NCBI RefSeq assembly: GCF_002632465.1
Contig: NZ_NIBS01000006.1
Coordinates: 62,001-126,000, forward strand
Source of the DNA: Xenorhabdus budapestensis
Lineage (GTDB): Bacteria; Pseudomonadota; Gammaproteobacteria; Enterobacterales; Enterobacteriaceae
Length of the DNA stretch: 64,000 nucleotides
Reading direction: 5' to 3'
The position numbers and the translations under genes were made by a program. The notes beneath the pieces were generated by a model that was given only the letters and a program-made list of their open reading frames with translations, had not been told where the DNA came from and ran no database searches. Shown here one piece after another: positions 27,657-38,746 of this stretch (position 1 is the first letter of the stretch; every line of letters starts with the position of its first letter).

Positions 27657-28304
27657 ATGTTACAGGTATATCTTGTTCGTCATGGCGAAACAGAATGGAA
27701 CGTGGCTCATCGTATTCAAGGGCAATCTGACAGCCCATTGACTGAAATTGGGCGGCGTCAGGCACTCTTGGTAGCACAAAGAGTACAGTCAGAGAGCATT
27801 ACACATGTTATCACTAGTGACCTTGGTCGGACACGCGAAACCGCAGAAATTATTGCAAAAGCCTGTGGCTGTGAGGTGATATTAGAACCGCGCTTGCGGG
27901 AAATAAACATGGGCATTCTGGAAAACCGTGAGCTGAGTTCCCTGACACAAGAAGAAGAGTCCTGGCGCAAAAGTCTTGTTGATGGAACACCAAACGGACG
28001 GATACCAGAAGGTGAATCAATGAATGAGGTATGCAGTCGTATGCGTGCAGCACTGGAAAGCTGTCTTGACCTGCCAACTGGAAGTCGCCCTCTGCTGGTG
28101 AGTCATGGCATGGCATTAGTCAGTCTGATTTTTTCTATTTTGGGATTACCAGCCAACTCTGAACGTCGCCTGCGGCTGAGGAACTGCTCTATCTCAAGGG
28201 TGGATTATCAAGATAGCCCATGGCTGGCTTCTGGTTGGATTGTTGAAACTGCGGGCGATATCACACATCTCAATATGCCCGCATTAGATGAACTACAAGG
28301 CTAA
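27657..28304 (+). CDS. gpmB: Histidine-phosphatase family protein GpmB/YtjC
   Basis: A 215-residue phosphoglycerate-mutase-like protein. The catalytic His9 is in LVRHGETEWN and the second His in LLVSHGMAL. Annotated as cofactor-dependent phosphoglycerate mutase 2 in many genomes, although the family includes phosphatases with other substrates and mutase activity is uncertain. The 3' end overlaps the convergent rob gene by 4 bp. Confidence 0.92.
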   Translation: MLQVYLVRHGETEWNVAHRIQGQSDSPLTEIGRRQALLVAQRVQSESITHVITSDLGRTRETAEIIAKACGCEVILEPRLREINMGILENRELSSLTQEEESWRKSLVDGTPNGRIPEGESMNEVCSRMRAALESCLDLPTGSRPLLVSHGMALVSLIFSILGLPANSERRLRLRNCSISRVDYQDSPWLASGWIVETAGDITHLNMPALDELQG

Positions 28305-29182
28305 CGCTGAATTGGGATGAGGTACTCAAACTCCACAACATGGCTTTGAGACTCATCCTCCAATTTCTTCCTTTCAAGATTAGTAAGATAGTATCGCTCA
28401 ACATCGTATCCTTTCCTGCGAGTGATATTCAGTCGGGGTAAACAAACAGTATAGATATTGAAGAGAAACTCATCGAGCTGATCTTCTTTACCAAAATAAC
28501 TGAATGAAATGTACTCCCCTCCGGGCAAAACAACCGGCTGACTATCTTTGGTATCAAAAGTCGCATATTCCGGATCTATTGCAGTGGTATAAAAAACCGT
28601 CTGTTCATCTTCATGATCCGTACTGATAGTGGAATGATATAATCCATACAATTTAGGAGGTAAAATTTCAGCATGTTGCAGATAGAAAACCCAAAAGTTA
28701 TTGCGCATCTCTGTACAGGCTTTCGACCATTGTTCCAGTGTATAGGAGCAGGTATGCTCAGTACCGATAAGTAACTTATCTTCCAACGTCACAAACTTAT
28801 GTTCAGGTAACGGTTTGTTATCCAACATAATCGGAGGACAAATCCCGGTAGCACACCACTCTTCACTTCGGCGATAAGAAGCCGGTGTCCGGTTAAATTG
28901 TTTTTTGAAAGCTCTGGTAAAAGTTTGTTGAGAATCAAAACGATATTGCAGAGCGATGTCCAGAATGGGGCGACCGGTTACGCGCAATGCAATGGCAGCC
29001 TTGGACAACCGCCTGGCACGAATGTAGGAACCAATAGCCTGTCCCGTAACATCTTTAAACATGCGCTGTAAGTGCCACTTGGAATAACCTGATTTTGCTG
29101 CAACATTATCAAGGGATAGTGGACGATCCAGATTATTATCCAACCAATGCAGCAGATCTCGAATGATGTTGGTTTGATCCAT
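28301..29182 (-). CDS. rob: Right origin-binding protein Rob
   Basis: A 293-residue AraC/XylS-family activator. Residues about 1-110 form the double helix-turn-helix DNA-binding domain (ionic segments around SGYSKWHLQRMFKDVTG and RFDSQQTFTRAFKKQF). The C-terminal GyrI-like domain (about 120-290) senses amphipathic ligands. In E. coli Rob activates mar/sox/rob regulon genes such as acrAB. It lies between gpmB and creA as expected. Confidence 0.95.
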   Translation of the reverse strand: MDQTNIIRDLLHWLDNNLDRPLSLDNVAAKSGYSKWHLQRMFKDVTGQAIGSYIRARRLSKAAIALRVTGRPILDIALQYRFDSQQTFTRAFKKQFNRTPASYRRSEEWCATGICPPIMLDNKPLPEHKFVTLEDKLLIGTEHTCSYTLEQWSKACTEMRNNFWVFYLQHAEILPPKLYGLYHSTISTDHEDEQTVFYTTAIDPEYATFDTKDSQPVVLPGGEYISFSYFGKEDQLDEFLFNIYTVCLPRLNITRRKGYDVERYYLTNLERKKLEDESQSHVVEFEYLIPIQR

Positions 29183-29779
29183 ACATCTCCCTAATTCATC
29201 AAGACAAAAAGAAAACCGTACAACCTTAAGATAACTAAATGTTTTAAAAATTTTCAGAATGAAAATGTTAAACAGTAACTACCCTCAGCAGTTATTTTCA
29301 TTGCAATTCCTAAATTGACAAACATTCTTCCTGACATAATAAAGCAGAATATTGTGATACGATCACAACAGATAAAACCTAACATCAAATTAAACAAGAC
29401 AAATCTTGGAATAAGCTAATGGTAAATCTGATCATTTGTCAAGCTTACCTTTAGGATCCCATTACCAATGATGGTTGGAAAAATTATTAAATAATTTGCC
29501 TCTATCAATTTATATTGATGGGTGATAAACAACAGTTATACACCATGACATTTTCTATAAAGAAAGCTGTTTTGCACGTCTTTGAGAAAGTATGGGCATC
29601 CGTAAAAGCAGATTTAAAACCCACTCTTTACTCGTTTTGAATGTATATTCAGCTATAATGCCATGTTTTTCTTTATAGATACATTAACTTTGAAAATGCC
29701 TTTGCAAAAGCCATTGATTCGCATTATATGTCAATGATAGATATTTTCACCGTGTTTATTTAATTAAAGTGGACTAAAT
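29183..29779. other. Intergenic region between rob and creA
   Basis: About 600 bp between divergent genes. It is AT-rich and must include both promoters. I see no gene, repeat or clear operator in it. Confidence 0.5.
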
Positions 29780-30256
29780 ATGGTAACAATTAAGAAAATA
29801 GTGATTGCTGTTGCCCTACTCTGTTTTCCGGTGATCCTGCACGCCGAAGAAATCGGATCTGTTGATACCGTGTTCAAATTTTTTGGGCCAGATAACAAAA
29901 TAGTGATAGAGGCCTTTGATGATCCCGACGTTAAAAATGTAACTTGCTATTTAAGCAGAGCTAAAACGGGTGGAATTAAAGGCGGTTTAGGATTAGCAGA
30001 AGATACTTCTGATGCAGCGATCTCCTGCCAGCAGGTTGGGCCTATCGAACTGGCAGATAAGATCCTTAAATCACCGAAGAAAGGACAAGTCGTTTTCCAG
30101 AAAAGAACATCTCTGGTATTTAAAAAACTTCAGGTTGTCCGTTTCTACGATCCAAAACGTAATACACTGATCTACTTAACCTATTCCGACAAAGTCATTG
30201 ATGGTTCACCTAAAAATGCCATCAGCGCCGTACCGATTATGCCGTGGAAAGAGTAG
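29780..30256 (+). CDS. creA: Periplasmic protein CreA
   Basis: A 158-residue conserved exported protein of unknown function. The signal peptide ([17 protein letters not shown]) is cleaved near residue 22. Two Cys residues in the mature part ([16 protein letters not shown]) can form a disulfide. In E. coli creA is followed by the creBCD two-component system; here it is followed directly by arcA on the opposite strand. Confidence 0.93.
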   Translation: MVTIKKIVIAVALLCFPVILHAEEIGSVDTVFKFFGPDNKIVIEAFDDPDVKNVTCYLSRAKTGGIKGGLGLAEDTSDAAISCQQVGPIELADKILKSPKKGQVVFQKRTSLVFKKLQVVRFYDPKRNTLIYLTYSDKVIDGSPKNAISAVPIMPWKE

Positions 30257-30296
30257 AACAACCAACGAAACCGCAACCTAAAAAAAGAATAGTTAT

Positions 30297-30336
30297 TAAA
30301 AAGCCCTGAACTTCCTTAAGTATTCAGGGCTTTTTT
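30297..30336. terminator. Terminator between creA and arcA
   Basis: Stem AAAAAGCCCTGAA pairs with TTCAGGGCTTTTT around a 13-nt loop, followed by TTTATT. It can act on both convergent genes. Confidence 0.88.
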
Positions 30337-30414
30337 ATTGATATTATATTTTTATAAAAAAATAAATTAAAAATATAATAAATCAAAAAACAATAAATAA
30401 CGGGAACGAATTGA

Positions 30415-31131
30415 TTAATCTTCCAAGTCGCCACAGAAACGATAGCCTTCACCATGAATGGTGGCAATAATTTCTGGGGTATCCGGTGTCGATTCGAAAT
30501 GTTTACGAATACGACGAATGGTGACATCAACAGTACGATCATGTGGCTTCAGTTCACGACCGGTCATTTTTTTCAACAGCTCTGCACGAGTCTGAATTTT
30601 TCCCGGATTCTCGCAGAAGTGGAGCATCGCACGAAATTCACTGCGTGGCAGCTTATAGTGATCTCCCATTGGGTTTACCAGAGAACGGCTATTGATATCC
30701 AATTCCCAACCATTGAACTTATAACTTTCAACTTGACGACGTTCTTCACCAGAATGGCTCAGATTCATAGTACGGGAAAGCAGGTTCCGCGCACGAATAG
30801 TTAACTCCCGCGGGTTGAAAGGCTTGGTGATGTAGTCATCAGCACCAATTTCAAGCCCAAGTATCTTATCCACCTCATTATCACGCCCAGTTAAGAACAT
30901 CAGGGCGACATTTGCCTGCTCACGTAATTCACGGGCAAGAAGCAGCCCATTTTTGCCTGGCAGATTGATATCCATAATCACTAAGTTGATATCGTTGTCT
31001 GACAAAATATTGTGCATTTCTGAGCCATCATTGGCTTCATAAACAACATACCCTTCGGCTTCAAAAATACTCTTCAGAGTATTGCGTGTGACAATTTCGT
31101 CTTCAACAATCAAAATATGCGGGGTTTGCAT
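30415..31131 (-). CDS. arcA: Two-component response regulator ArcA
   Basis: A 238-residue OmpR-class regulator of aerobic/anaerobic metabolism, phosphorylated by ArcB. The receiver domain (about 1-120) has the acidic pocket VEDE and phospho-acceptor Asp54 in VIMDINLPG, with Lys in [10 protein letters not shown]. The C-terminal winged helix includes [15 protein letters not shown]. The sequence is almost identical to enterobacterial ArcA. Confidence 0.97.
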   Translation of the reverse strand: MQTPHILIVEDEIVTRNTLKSIFEAEGYVVYEANDGSEMHNILSDNDINLVIMDINLPGKNGLLLARELREQANVALMFLTGRDNEVDKILGLEIGADDYITKPFNPRELTIRARNLLSRTMNLSHSGEERRQVESYKFNGWELDINSRSLVNPMGDHYKLPRSEFRAMLHFCENPGKIQTRAELLKKMTGRELKPHDRTVDVTIRRIRKHFESTPDTPEIIATIHGEGYRFCGDLED

Positions 31132-31789
31132 GGTTGCTACCTAAAATCGCTAAAAAAACAGAACCTGTATGACATAATCTACTATTATTAATAGAAAAAA
31201 CCTATTCTCGCTCTGGATCACAGAAAACGCAGCTCATGTCTAAAAAATGTTGTTGATATGTTTTACGCTAAAAGCATTTGTTGCTTCTCTCTGAGGGTAC
31301 ATACCCGGAAAACCCATCTCAGCAGGGGCTATATTAGTCTATTAACAGCAATATAACAGCTAGTAATGCATTTACCCTCTAAAAAAACCAACTTTTGTTG
31401 ATACATATCAAAATCAATTGTAGCACGTCAACATTATTTGTAATTGTTAATTTAAAATTAACAATTTTGTTATTTATTTGAAAATTTTATGTTAATAACT
31501 TGCTATATTGCCTCTAATGCTTAGAGAGATCAACCCAACACTTAAATGTTAAAATTAACGCGTTTTATCATAAAGACGAAATAATTACAAAATATGTTTT
31601 TTTATAAAATTAAATGCTAATAAAAATATTCCAAACCAGATAATGGCTCAGTTATCGAATCATATTTTGAATGATTACAGCACAGAAAATGATGCCTTTT
31701 CCTTGATGATTTTAAAAATCATTTGACTTCAACCACAGTTTCCTTTAACCAATAGAGGGCGAACAGAATAAAAAGACAGACAGGAAACC
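31132..31789. promoter_or_regulatory. arcA / thr operon divergent intergenic region
   Basis: About 660 bp of AT-rich DNA that should carry the arcA promoters and the thr promoter. In E. coli the yjjY and lasT genes lie here; neither is present. I could not pick out specific operators. Confidence 0.45.
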
Positions 31790-31891
31790 ATGCGCTACAT
31801 CAACCCGAAAAATACAATCACTGCAAACACAGTTACTGCTAAAACAATCGCTACGATTACCACCGGAACCACAAATTACGGTGCGGGCTGA
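31790..31891 (+). CDS. thrL: thr operon leader peptide
   Basis: A 33-residue peptide with 10 Thr and 4 Ile, including ATITTGTT near its end. It has AGGAAACC upstream of the ATG and a terminator hairpin 20 bp after its stop codon. Stalling of ribosomes at the Thr and Ile codons when those charged tRNAs are scarce would disrupt the hairpin and allow thrABC transcription (mechanism known from E. coli). It is longer than the 21-residue E. coli leader and starts with MRYINPKN. Confidence 0.88.
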   Translation: MRYINPKNTITANTVTAKTIATITTGTTNYGAG

Positions 31892-31911
31892 CGCGTACAA
31901 ATAAAATAGTA

Positions 31912-31947
31912 AAAAGCCCGTATCCCACAAGATACGGGCTTTTTTTT
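31912..31947 (+). terminator. thr operon attenuator
   Basis: Stem AAAAGCCCGTATC pairs with GATACGGGCTTTT around CCACAA, followed by a run of T. It lies between thrL and thrA and is the attenuation terminator. Confidence 0.92.
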
Positions 31948-31984
31948 GACGTTTTTTTAACAAAAAGTCAGGAGAGAAATACCA

Positions 31985-34444
31985 ATGCGAGTACTAAAAT
32001 TTGGGGGCACTTCAGTCGCAAACTACCAGCGCGTACTGAGTGTGGCTGATATCGCTGAAAGTGAACTATCCCTTGGGCAAGTCGCCCTGGTTCTTTCTGC
32101 ACCCGCAAAAATTACAAACCATTTGGTAGCGATGATAACCAAAACGGTTGCAGGACAAGACATTGTTTCCAATATGAGCGATACCACCCAAATCTTTACT
32201 GATTTGCTATCGGGATTAAAAGAACATCAGCCAAATTTCGATTATGAACATCTGAAAGGTGTTATGGAGCGTGAGCTTGCTAATCTAAAACAAACCCTGC
32301 ATGGTATTTCTCTATTAAAGCAGTGCCCAGACAGCATTAATGCAGCCCTGATTTGCTGTGGTGAAAAATTATCCATTGCTGTTATGTCCGCTGTACTACA
32401 GGCTCGCGGACATCAAGTATTTGTTATCGATCCAGTTAAAAGCCTTCTTGCTCACGGGCACTATCTCGAATCCACTGTTGATATCCACGAATCCACCAAG
32501 CGTATTGCAGCACTGAACATTCCTGCTGACCATATTATTCTGATGGCAGGCTTCACTGCCGGTAATGATAGTGGTGAATTGGTTGTTCTTGGGCGTAATG
32601 GTTCCGATTATTCGGCCGCAGTGCTGGCAGCATGCTTACGTGCGGATTGCTGTGAAATCTGGACTGACGTAGATGGTGTTTATACCTGTGACCCCCGGTC
32701 TGTCTCTGATGCCCGTCTATTGAAAAGCCTGTCCTATCAGGAAGCGATGGAACTTTCCTATTTTGGAGCCAAAGTTCTTCATCCCCGCACTATTGCGCCT
32801 ATCGCTCAATTCCAAATCCCTTGCCTGATTAAAAATACCGCCAACCCTAATGCGGCAGGAACATTCATTGGTGAAGGGCAAAAAGACGAAAGGATGCTTA
32901 TCAAGGGCATCACTAACCTGAACCATATGGCAATGATCAACGTTTCAGGCCCCGGCATGAAAGGTATGGTCGGCATGGCAGCAAGAGTATTTGCCGTTAT
33001 GTCCCGCTCAGGCATTTCTGTTGTACTGATTACACAGTCTTCATCGGAATACAGCATCAGTTTCTGTGTACCGCAAAAAGAGTTGAACAGAGCACAAAAA
33101 GCACTGACAGAAGAATTTTATCTGGAATTGAAAGATGGAGTGCTTGATCCCATTGATGTGATAGATAACCTCGCCATCATTTCTGTGGTTGGTGATGGAA
33201 TGCGTACACAACGTGGCATCTCTGCCCGTTTCTTCTCAGCATTGACCCGTGCCAATATTAACATCATCGCCCTTGCTCAAGGTTCATCGGAACGCTCCAT
33301 CTCCGCAGTCATTGACAATGATGCTGCGACAACAGCGGTTCGTCTCTGTCACCAAATGCTGTTTAATACTGCTCAAATGGTTGAAGTGTTTGTTGTCGGT
33401 GTGGGTGGTGTGGGCAGCGCATTGATTGAGCAAATCCGCCGCCAACAATCATGGCTGAAACAAAAACATATTGATCTCCGCGTATGCGGTATTGCCAACT
33501 CGCGGGCTATGCTAACAGATATGCAGGGCATCAGTTTAGATAACTGGCAACAGGCTCTATCAGAAGCCAGTGAGCCTTTCAGCCTGAGCCGGTTGATCCG
33601 CCTCGAAAAAGAGTATCATCTCCTGAATCCGGTGATTGTGGACTGTACATCAAATCAATCCATCGCCGAACAATATGCCAGCTTCCTGAGCGATGGCTTC
33701 AACGTTGTCACACCGAATAAAAAAGCCAATACACTTTCAATGGCCTACTACCGTGAAATCCGTCAGGCTGCTGAAAAGTCGAAGCGCAAGTTCCTGTATG
33801 ACACCAACGTAGGCGCGGGATTGCCTGTCATCGAAAATTTACAGAATCTGCTGAATGCCGGGGATGAGTTAGTTCAGTTCAACGGTATCCTGTCAGGCTC
33901 TCTGTCTTATATTTTCGGTATGTTGGATGAAGGTATGACACTTTCGCAAGCAACGTTGCTGGCAAAAGAAAAAGGCTTTACGGAACCCGATCCACGAGAC
34001 GATCTCTCAGGTATGGATGTTGCGCGTAAACTATTAATTCTGGCCCGTGAATCTGGCTATGAACTGGAGTTGGAAGATATTCACGTCGAGCCCGTTTTAC
34101 CGGCATCATTTGATGCCAGTAGTAATATCAGCAATTTCCTGCAACGTTTACCACAACTGGATCTGGAATTTAATCGTCGGGTTGCAGATGCCACAGAGCA
34201 AGAAAAAGTGTTGCGCTATGTTGGCATTATTGAACAAGGCCGTTGTATGGTGAAAATTGCCGCAGTCGATGGCAATAATCCACTTTATAAAGTCAAAAAT
34301 GGCGAAAACGCCCTGGCTTTTTATACCCGTTATTATCAACCAATCCCATTGGTGCTACGTGGCTACGGTGCAGGGAATGATGTAACGGCAGCAGGCGTTT
34401 TTGCTGATATATTACGCACTCTGTCATGGAAATTGGGGGTTTAA
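31985..34444 (+). CDS. thrA: Bifunctional aspartokinase I / homoserine dehydrogenase I
   Basis: An 819-residue enzyme for the first and third steps from aspartate to threonine. The aspartokinase domain begins with [11 protein letters not shown]; the middle carries ACT regulatory domains (about 315-460); the homoserine dehydrogenase starts near residue 470 with the NAD(P) loop [10 protein letters not shown]. Threonine inhibits both activities in E. coli. The stop codon overlaps the thrB start (TAATG). Confidence 0.97.
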   Translation: MRVLKFGGTSVANYQRVLSVADIAESELSLGQVALVLSAPAKITNHLVAMITKTVAGQDIVSNMSDTTQIFTDLLSGLKEHQPNFDYEHLKGVMERELANLKQTLHGISLLKQCPDSINAALICCGEKLSIAVMSAVLQARGHQVFVIDPVKSLLAHGHYLESTVDIHESTKRIAALNIPADHIILMAGFTAGNDSGELVVLGRNGSDYSAAVLAACLRADCCEIWTDVDGVYTCDPRSVSDARLLKSLSYQEAMELSYFGAKVLHPRTIAPIAQFQIPCLIKNTANPNAAGTFIGEGQKDERMLIKGITNLNHMAMINVSGPGMKGMVGMAARVFAVMSRSGISVVLITQSSSEYSISFCVPQKELNRAQKALTEEFYLELKDGVLDPIDVIDNLAIISVVGDGMRTQRGISARFFSALTRANINIIALAQGSSERSISAVIDNDAATTAVRLCHQMLFNTAQMVEVFVVGVGGVGSALIEQIRRQQSWLKQKHIDLRVCGIANSRAMLTDMQGISLDNWQQALSEASEPFSLSRLIRLEKEYHLLNPVIVDCTSNQSIAEQYASFLSDGFNVVTPNKKANTLSMAYYREIRQAAEKSKRKFLYDTNVGAGLPVIENLQNLLNAGDELVQFNGILSGSLSYIFGMLDEGMTLSQATLLAKEKGFTEPDPRDDLSGMDVARKLLILARESGYELELEDIHVEPVLPASFDASSNISNFLQRLPQLDLEFNRRVADATEQEKVLRYVGIIEQGRCMVKIAAVDGNNPLYKVKNGENALAFYTRYYQPIPLVLRGYGAGNDVTAAGVFADILRTLSWKLGV

Positions 34445-35376
34445 TGGTGGTCAGGGTTTATGCTCCTGCCTCTATCGGTAACGTTGGAGTTGGGTTTGAT
34501 GTGCTTGGCGCAGCGGTTTCTCCTGTTGATGGTTCACTGCTCGGGGATTGTGTCTCTGTCAGTGCAGCAGAAAGTTTTACTTTAAGTAATGAAGGGAAAT
34601 TTATCGGCAAACTACCTGAAAATCCCAAACATAATATTGTCTACCAATGTTGGCAGCTCTTTTGCCAGCGACTGGGTAAAGAACTCCCTGTTGCCATGAC
34701 ACTGGAAAAAAACATGCCGATTGGCTCTGGATTAGGTTCCAGTGCCTGCTCAGTAGTTGCCGCATTAGTGGCATTAAATGAGTATGCAGGTCGTCCTTTT
34801 GGGCGCTGCCAATTACTGGACATGATGGGGGAATTAGAAGGACGAATTTCCGGTGGTGTACATTATGACAATGTTGCACCGTGTTATTTAGGTGGGCTGC
34901 AATTAATCCTGGCTCAGGAAGATAGCGTTTGTCAGTCAATTCCCGCTTTTGATGATTGGTTGTGGGTGATGGCATACCCCGGCATCAAGGTTTCGACATC
35001 AGAAGCACGCGCAATTTTGCCTGTTCACTATTCCCGCAACGATATCATTAACCATGGCCGTTATTTTGCAGGATTTATTCACGCCTGCTACACCCAACAA
35101 TCTGATTTAGCGGCAAAATTGATGAAAGATGTTATTGCCGAACCTTATCGCACACAGCTTTTACCCGGTTTTGCCAACTCACGTGATGGAGTAAAAAAAC
35201 TAGGTGCCCTGGCATGTAGCATCTCTGGCTCCGGTCCGACATTATTTGCGATTTGTAATGAGATGGCGATAGCGAAACAAGTTGCCCAATGGCTGCAACA
35301 ACATTACGTACAGAATGACGAAGGTTTTGTTCATATTTGCCGTCTGGATCTCGCAGGCGCACGACAGGTAGGGTAA
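34444..35376 (+). CDS. thrB: Homoserine kinase
   Basis: A 310-residue GHMP-family kinase that makes O-phosphohomoserine. The ATP-binding motif is [13 protein letters not shown]. The ATG at 34444 overlaps the thrA stop codon, gives [10 protein letters not shown] as the N-terminus, and gives the same length as E. coli ThrB; an earlier in-frame codon at 34426 is rejected. The intercistronic gap to thrC is 2 bp. Confidence 0.96.
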   Translation: MVVRVYAPASIGNVGVGFDVLGAAVSPVDGSLLGDCVSVSAAESFTLSNEGKFIGKLPENPKHNIVYQCWQLFCQRLGKELPVAMTLEKNMPIGSGLGSSACSVVAALVALNEYAGRPFGRCQLLDMMGELEGRISGGVHYDNVAPCYLGGLQLILAQEDSVCQSIPAFDDWLWVMAYPGIKVSTSEARAILPVHYSRNDIINHGRYFAGFIHACYTQQSDLAAKLMKDVIAEPYRTQLLPGFANSRDGVKKLGALACSISGSGPTLFAICNEMAIAKQVAQWLQQHYVQNDEGFVHICRLDLAGARQVG

Positions 35377-35378
35377 CA

Positions 35379-36671
35379 ATGAAATTATATAACTTAAAAG
35401 ACAATCACGAGCAGGGCAGTTTTTCACAGGCAGTTAAACAAGGATTGGGGAAACAGCAAGGATTGTTCTTCCCGCAGGATTTACCTGAATTCAGTCGTGC
35501 CGAAATTGAGGAATTATTAAAACTGGATTTTGTCAGCCGCAGCCAGCGTATTCTTTCTGCGTTTATTGGTGATGAAATTCCCACTGAACAACTAGCTGAA
35601 CGCGTTAAAAATGCTTTTACTTTTCCTGCTCCCGTATCAACTATCGAAGATGACATCGTTTCACTGGAGCTTTATCACGGCCCGACACTGGCTTTCAAAG
35701 ACTTTGGCGGCCGTTTTATGGCTCAGATCCTTGCACAAATTGCAGGAGAACAACCAGTCACTATTTTGACTGCAACTTCCGGCGATACCGGAGCGGCTGT
35801 TGCTCATGCCTTTTATGGCTTAGATAACGTACAGGTGGTGATCCTCTATCCAGAAGGAAAAATCAGCCCATTACAGGAAAAACTGTTCTGCACATTGGGT
35901 GGCAATATTCACACTGTCGCTGTTCAAGGCGATTTTGATGTTTGTCAGGCGCTGGTTAAACAATCTTTTGATGATGAAGAACTGAAAAAAGCTTTGCACC
36001 TCAACTCTGCGAACTCAATTAATATCAGTCGCCTACTGGCACAAATTTGCTATTACTTTGAAGCCGTTGCACAGATCCCAGCAAAAAAACGCGAACAGTT
36101 GGTAATTTCTGTGCCTAGCGGCAACTTCGGCAACCTGACCGCAGGTTTACTGGCAAAATCGATGGGATTGCCGGTAAAACGTTTTATCGCAGCAACCAAT
36201 GTTAACGACACCGTTCCCCGTTATCTGGCAGAAGGCACATGGCAACCAAACCAGACCGTTGCCACTCTCTCCAATGCGATGGATGTCAGTCAGCCAAATA
36301 ACTGGCCGCGTATTGAAGAACTTTTCCGTCGCAAAGGCTGGTCACTCAGTGAACTGGGCAATGGCGTTGTGGATGACAATATCACTCAAAGCACAATTCA
36401 GGAATTAGCTGCCAAAGGCTATATTTCTGAACCTCACGCTGCCGTTGCTTACCGGGTATTACGGGATCAATTGCAGGAAGGTGAGTACGGACTGTTTTTG
36501 GGAACGGCTCATCCAGCCAAATTCAAAGAAAGTGTGGAAGCTATCCTCGGCCAGCCATTGCCGTTACCACAAGAACTAGCAGAACGTGCAGATATGGCAT
36601 TGTTATCTCACGTCCTGCCTGCTGATTTCGCCACCTTACGTGAATTTCTGATGGAAAGAGCACCGAAATAA
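35379..36671 (+). CDS. thrC: Threonine synthase
   Basis: A 430-residue PLP enzyme that converts O-phosphohomoserine to threonine. The start at 35379 gives the conserved MKLYNLKDNHEQ. The PLP lysine is in TLAFKDFGGRFMAQ and the phosphate-binding segment is TATSGDTGAAVAHAF. Last gene of the thr operon. Confidence 0.96.
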   Translation: MKLYNLKDNHEQGSFSQAVKQGLGKQQGLFFPQDLPEFSRAEIEELLKLDFVSRSQRILSAFIGDEIPTEQLAERVKNAFTFPAPVSTIEDDIVSLELYHGPTLAFKDFGGRFMAQILAQIAGEQPVTILTATSGDTGAAVAHAFYGLDNVQVVILYPEGKISPLQEKLFCTLGGNIHTVAVQGDFDVCQALVKQSFDDEELKKALHLNSANSINISRLLAQICYYFEAVAQIPAKKREQLVISVPSGNFGNLTAGLLAKSMGLPVKRFIAATNVNDTVPRYLAEGTWQPNQTVATLSNAMDVSQPNNWPRIEELFRRKGWSLSELGNGVVDDNITQSTIQELAAKGYISEPHAAVAYRVLRDQLQEGEYGLFLGTAHPAKFKESVEAILGQPLPLPQELAERADMALLSHVLPADFATLREFLMERAPK

Positions 36672-36681
36672 CGTGGCATTT

Positions 36682-36709
36682 GTCACTCCACAATGATTTG
36701 TGGAGTGAC
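36682..36709. terminator. Bidirectional terminator, thrC / yaaA
   Basis: GTCACTCCACAA (36682-36693) and TTGTGGAGTGAC (36698-36709) form a perfect 12-bp stem with a 4-nt loop between two convergent genes. Confidence 0.82.
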
Positions 36710-36714
36710 CTTTA

Positions 36715-37491
36715 TCAATGCTGTTCAGGGCGTTTAAACACCAGTTCATTGCTTTTGGAAAGAGATTCATCAAAAGCATATCCTTCCAGATTAAACTCCA
36801 CCAACCGTGCTGGATTGGTCAGTTGGTTTTGAATAATAAAGCGGCTCATCAATCCACGGGCTTTTTTGGCATAGAAGCTAATAACTTTGTATTTACCATT
36901 TTTTTCATTCAGAAAAACCGGCTTGATAATGTTGGCTGACAGCTTTTTGGTATTTACTGATTTGAAATACTCATCAGAAGCTAAATTAATCAGAACATCA
37001 TCACCTTGTTGCTCCAGTGCAGTATTCAGATTTTCCGTAATACGATCTCCCCAGAATTTATACAAATCTTTACCACGGGGATTTTCCAGTTTGATACCCA
37101 TTTCCAAACGATAAGGCTGCATCAGATCGAGAGGGCGCAAAACCCCATATAATCCAGATAAAATTCTCAAATGAGTTTGGGCAAAATCAAAATCAGCATC
37201 TGAGAATGTTTCTGCCTGCATACCGGTATAGACATCCCCTTTGAAAGCAAGGAGCGCCTGACGAGCATTTTCCGGTGTGAAATCGGGTTTCCACTCACCA
37301 AAACGGGCTGCGTTTAATCCCGCCAGTTTATCACTGATCCCCATCAGGCTACTGATTTGTGCAGGTGTTAATGTGCGGCAGATATCGATTAACTGTTTTG
37401 ACTCCTCCAACAAGGCAGGTTGACTATACTTTTCTGTTGCAAGCAGGCTTTCATAATCGAGCGTTTTGGCTGGTGAAATAGTAATAAGCAT
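36715..37491 (-). CDS. yaaA: Peroxide stress protein YaaA
   Basis: A 258-residue UPF0246-family protein that in E. coli limits free iron and DNA damage during peroxide stress and binds DNA. The N-terminal [13 protein letters not shown] and the internal [20 protein letters not shown] are hallmark segments. It is convergent with thrC and divergent from talB, as in E. coli (where yaaJ intervenes). Confidence 0.94.
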   Translation of the reverse strand: MLITISPAKTLDYESLLATEKYSQPALLEESKQLIDICRTLTPAQISSLMGISDKLAGLNAARFGEWKPDFTPENARQALLAFKGDVYTGMQAETFSDADFDFAQTHLRILSGLYGVLRPLDLMQPYRLEMGIKLENPRGKDLYKFWGDRITENLNTALEQQGDDVLINLASDEYFKSVNTKKLSANIIKPVFLNEKNGKYKVISFYAKKARGLMSRFIIQNQLTNPARLVEFNLEGYAFDESLSKSNELVFKRPEQH

Positions 37492-37688
37492 GATTCTGTT
37501 CCGAGTTTCTGAATGGTTTTCTCAATAATCGAGGCTCTTCCACTTCAATTTAGCAAAATTAACCTGAAAAAGGGGAATAACAGCGATAGAATTTTCTGAC
37601 CTGACGAGCTGCACTTGACCATGTTATTATCACGAAATGGTGAGGCAACCGTACCAAAGATTTTACGTATAATGATGAGATATTAACC

Positions 37689-38642
37689 ATGACCGATAAA
37701 CTGACTTTCCTGCGTAAACTGACAACAGTAGTAGCAGATACAGGGGATATCGCGGCAATGAAATTGTACCAGCCGCAAGATGCAACAACTAACCCTTCCC
37801 TGATTTTGAATGCTGCACAGATCCCTGAATACCGCCAACTGATTGACGAAGCCATTGAATGGGCACGTCGTCAGAGCGACTCCCGTGAGCAACAAATTAT
37901 TGATGCCGGCGACAAATTGGCGGTTAACATCGGTCTGGAAATTCTGAAACTGATCCCTGGCCGTATTTCCACTGAAGTTGATGCCCGTCTCTCTTATGAC
38001 ACTGAAGCCAGTGTCGCGAAAGCAAAACGTCTGATCAAACTGTACAACGAAGCGGGTATCAGCAATGACCGCATCCTAATCAAACTGGCTTCCACCTGGC
38101 AGGGTATCCGTGCTGCGGAGCAACTGGAAAAAGAAGGTATCAACTGTAACCTGACTCTGCTGTTCTCTTTTGCACAAGCACGCGCCTGTGCAGAAGCAGG
38201 GGTTTACCTGATCTCCCCATTTGTTGGCCGTATCCTTGATTGGTACAAAGCGAATGGCGATAAAAAAGAGTTCGCGCCACACGAAGATCCGGGTGTCATT
38301 TCTGTTTCTGAAATTTACCAGTACTACAAAGAACATGGTTACAACACGGTTGTTATGGGAGCAAGCTTCCGTAATTCCGGTGAAATTCTGGAACTGGCTG
38401 GTTGTGACCGCCTGACTATTTCTCCTGCTTTGCTGAAAGAGCTATCTGAAACAGAAGGCAAAGTTGAACGTAAACTGGGCTATGAGGGCGAAGTTAAACC
38501 TCGTCCAGCGCCAATGACTGAAGCTGAATTCTACTGGGAACACCATCAGGATGCGATGGCAACCGAGAAACTGGCAGAAGGTATCCGTAAGTTCGCTATT
38601 GATCAGACTAAACTTGAGAGCATGATCGCTGACCTGCTGTAA
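37689..38642 (+). CDS. talB: Transaldolase B
   Basis: A 317-residue enzyme of the non-oxidative pentose phosphate pathway. The Schiff-base Lys132 is in [12 protein letters not shown]; the N-terminal [10 protein letters not shown] signature is present. Length equals E. coli TalB. Confidence 0.97.
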   Translation: MTDKLTFLRKLTTVVADTGDIAAMKLYQPQDATTNPSLILNAAQIPEYRQLIDEAIEWARRQSDSREQQIIDAGDKLAVNIGLEILKLIPGRISTEVDARLSYDTEASVAKAKRLIKLYNEAGISNDRILIKLASTWQGIRAAEQLEKEGINCNLTLLFSFAQARACAEAGVYLISPFVGRILDWYKANGDKKEFAPHEDPGVISVSEIYQYYKEHGYNTVVMGASFRNSGEILELAGCDRLTISPALLKELSETEGKVERKLGYEGEVKPRPAPMTEAEFYWEHHQDAMATEKLAEGIRKFAIDQTKLESMIADLL

Positions 38643-38672
38643 TCCTGAACAGTACGCTATTTTTTCTTCTAT

Positions 38673-38703
38673 AAAGGCGACATAATAGTGTCGCCTTTTT
38701 CAC
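38673..38703 (+). terminator. Terminator after talB
   Basis: AAAGGCGACA (38673-38682) and TGTCGCCTTT (38689-38698) form a perfect stem followed by a T-run and CACTATTTTTT. Confidence 0.88.
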
Positions 38704-38746
38704 TATTTTTTGCTGTTTTTATTTTTTACTGTTAATTGAGGTTCGT

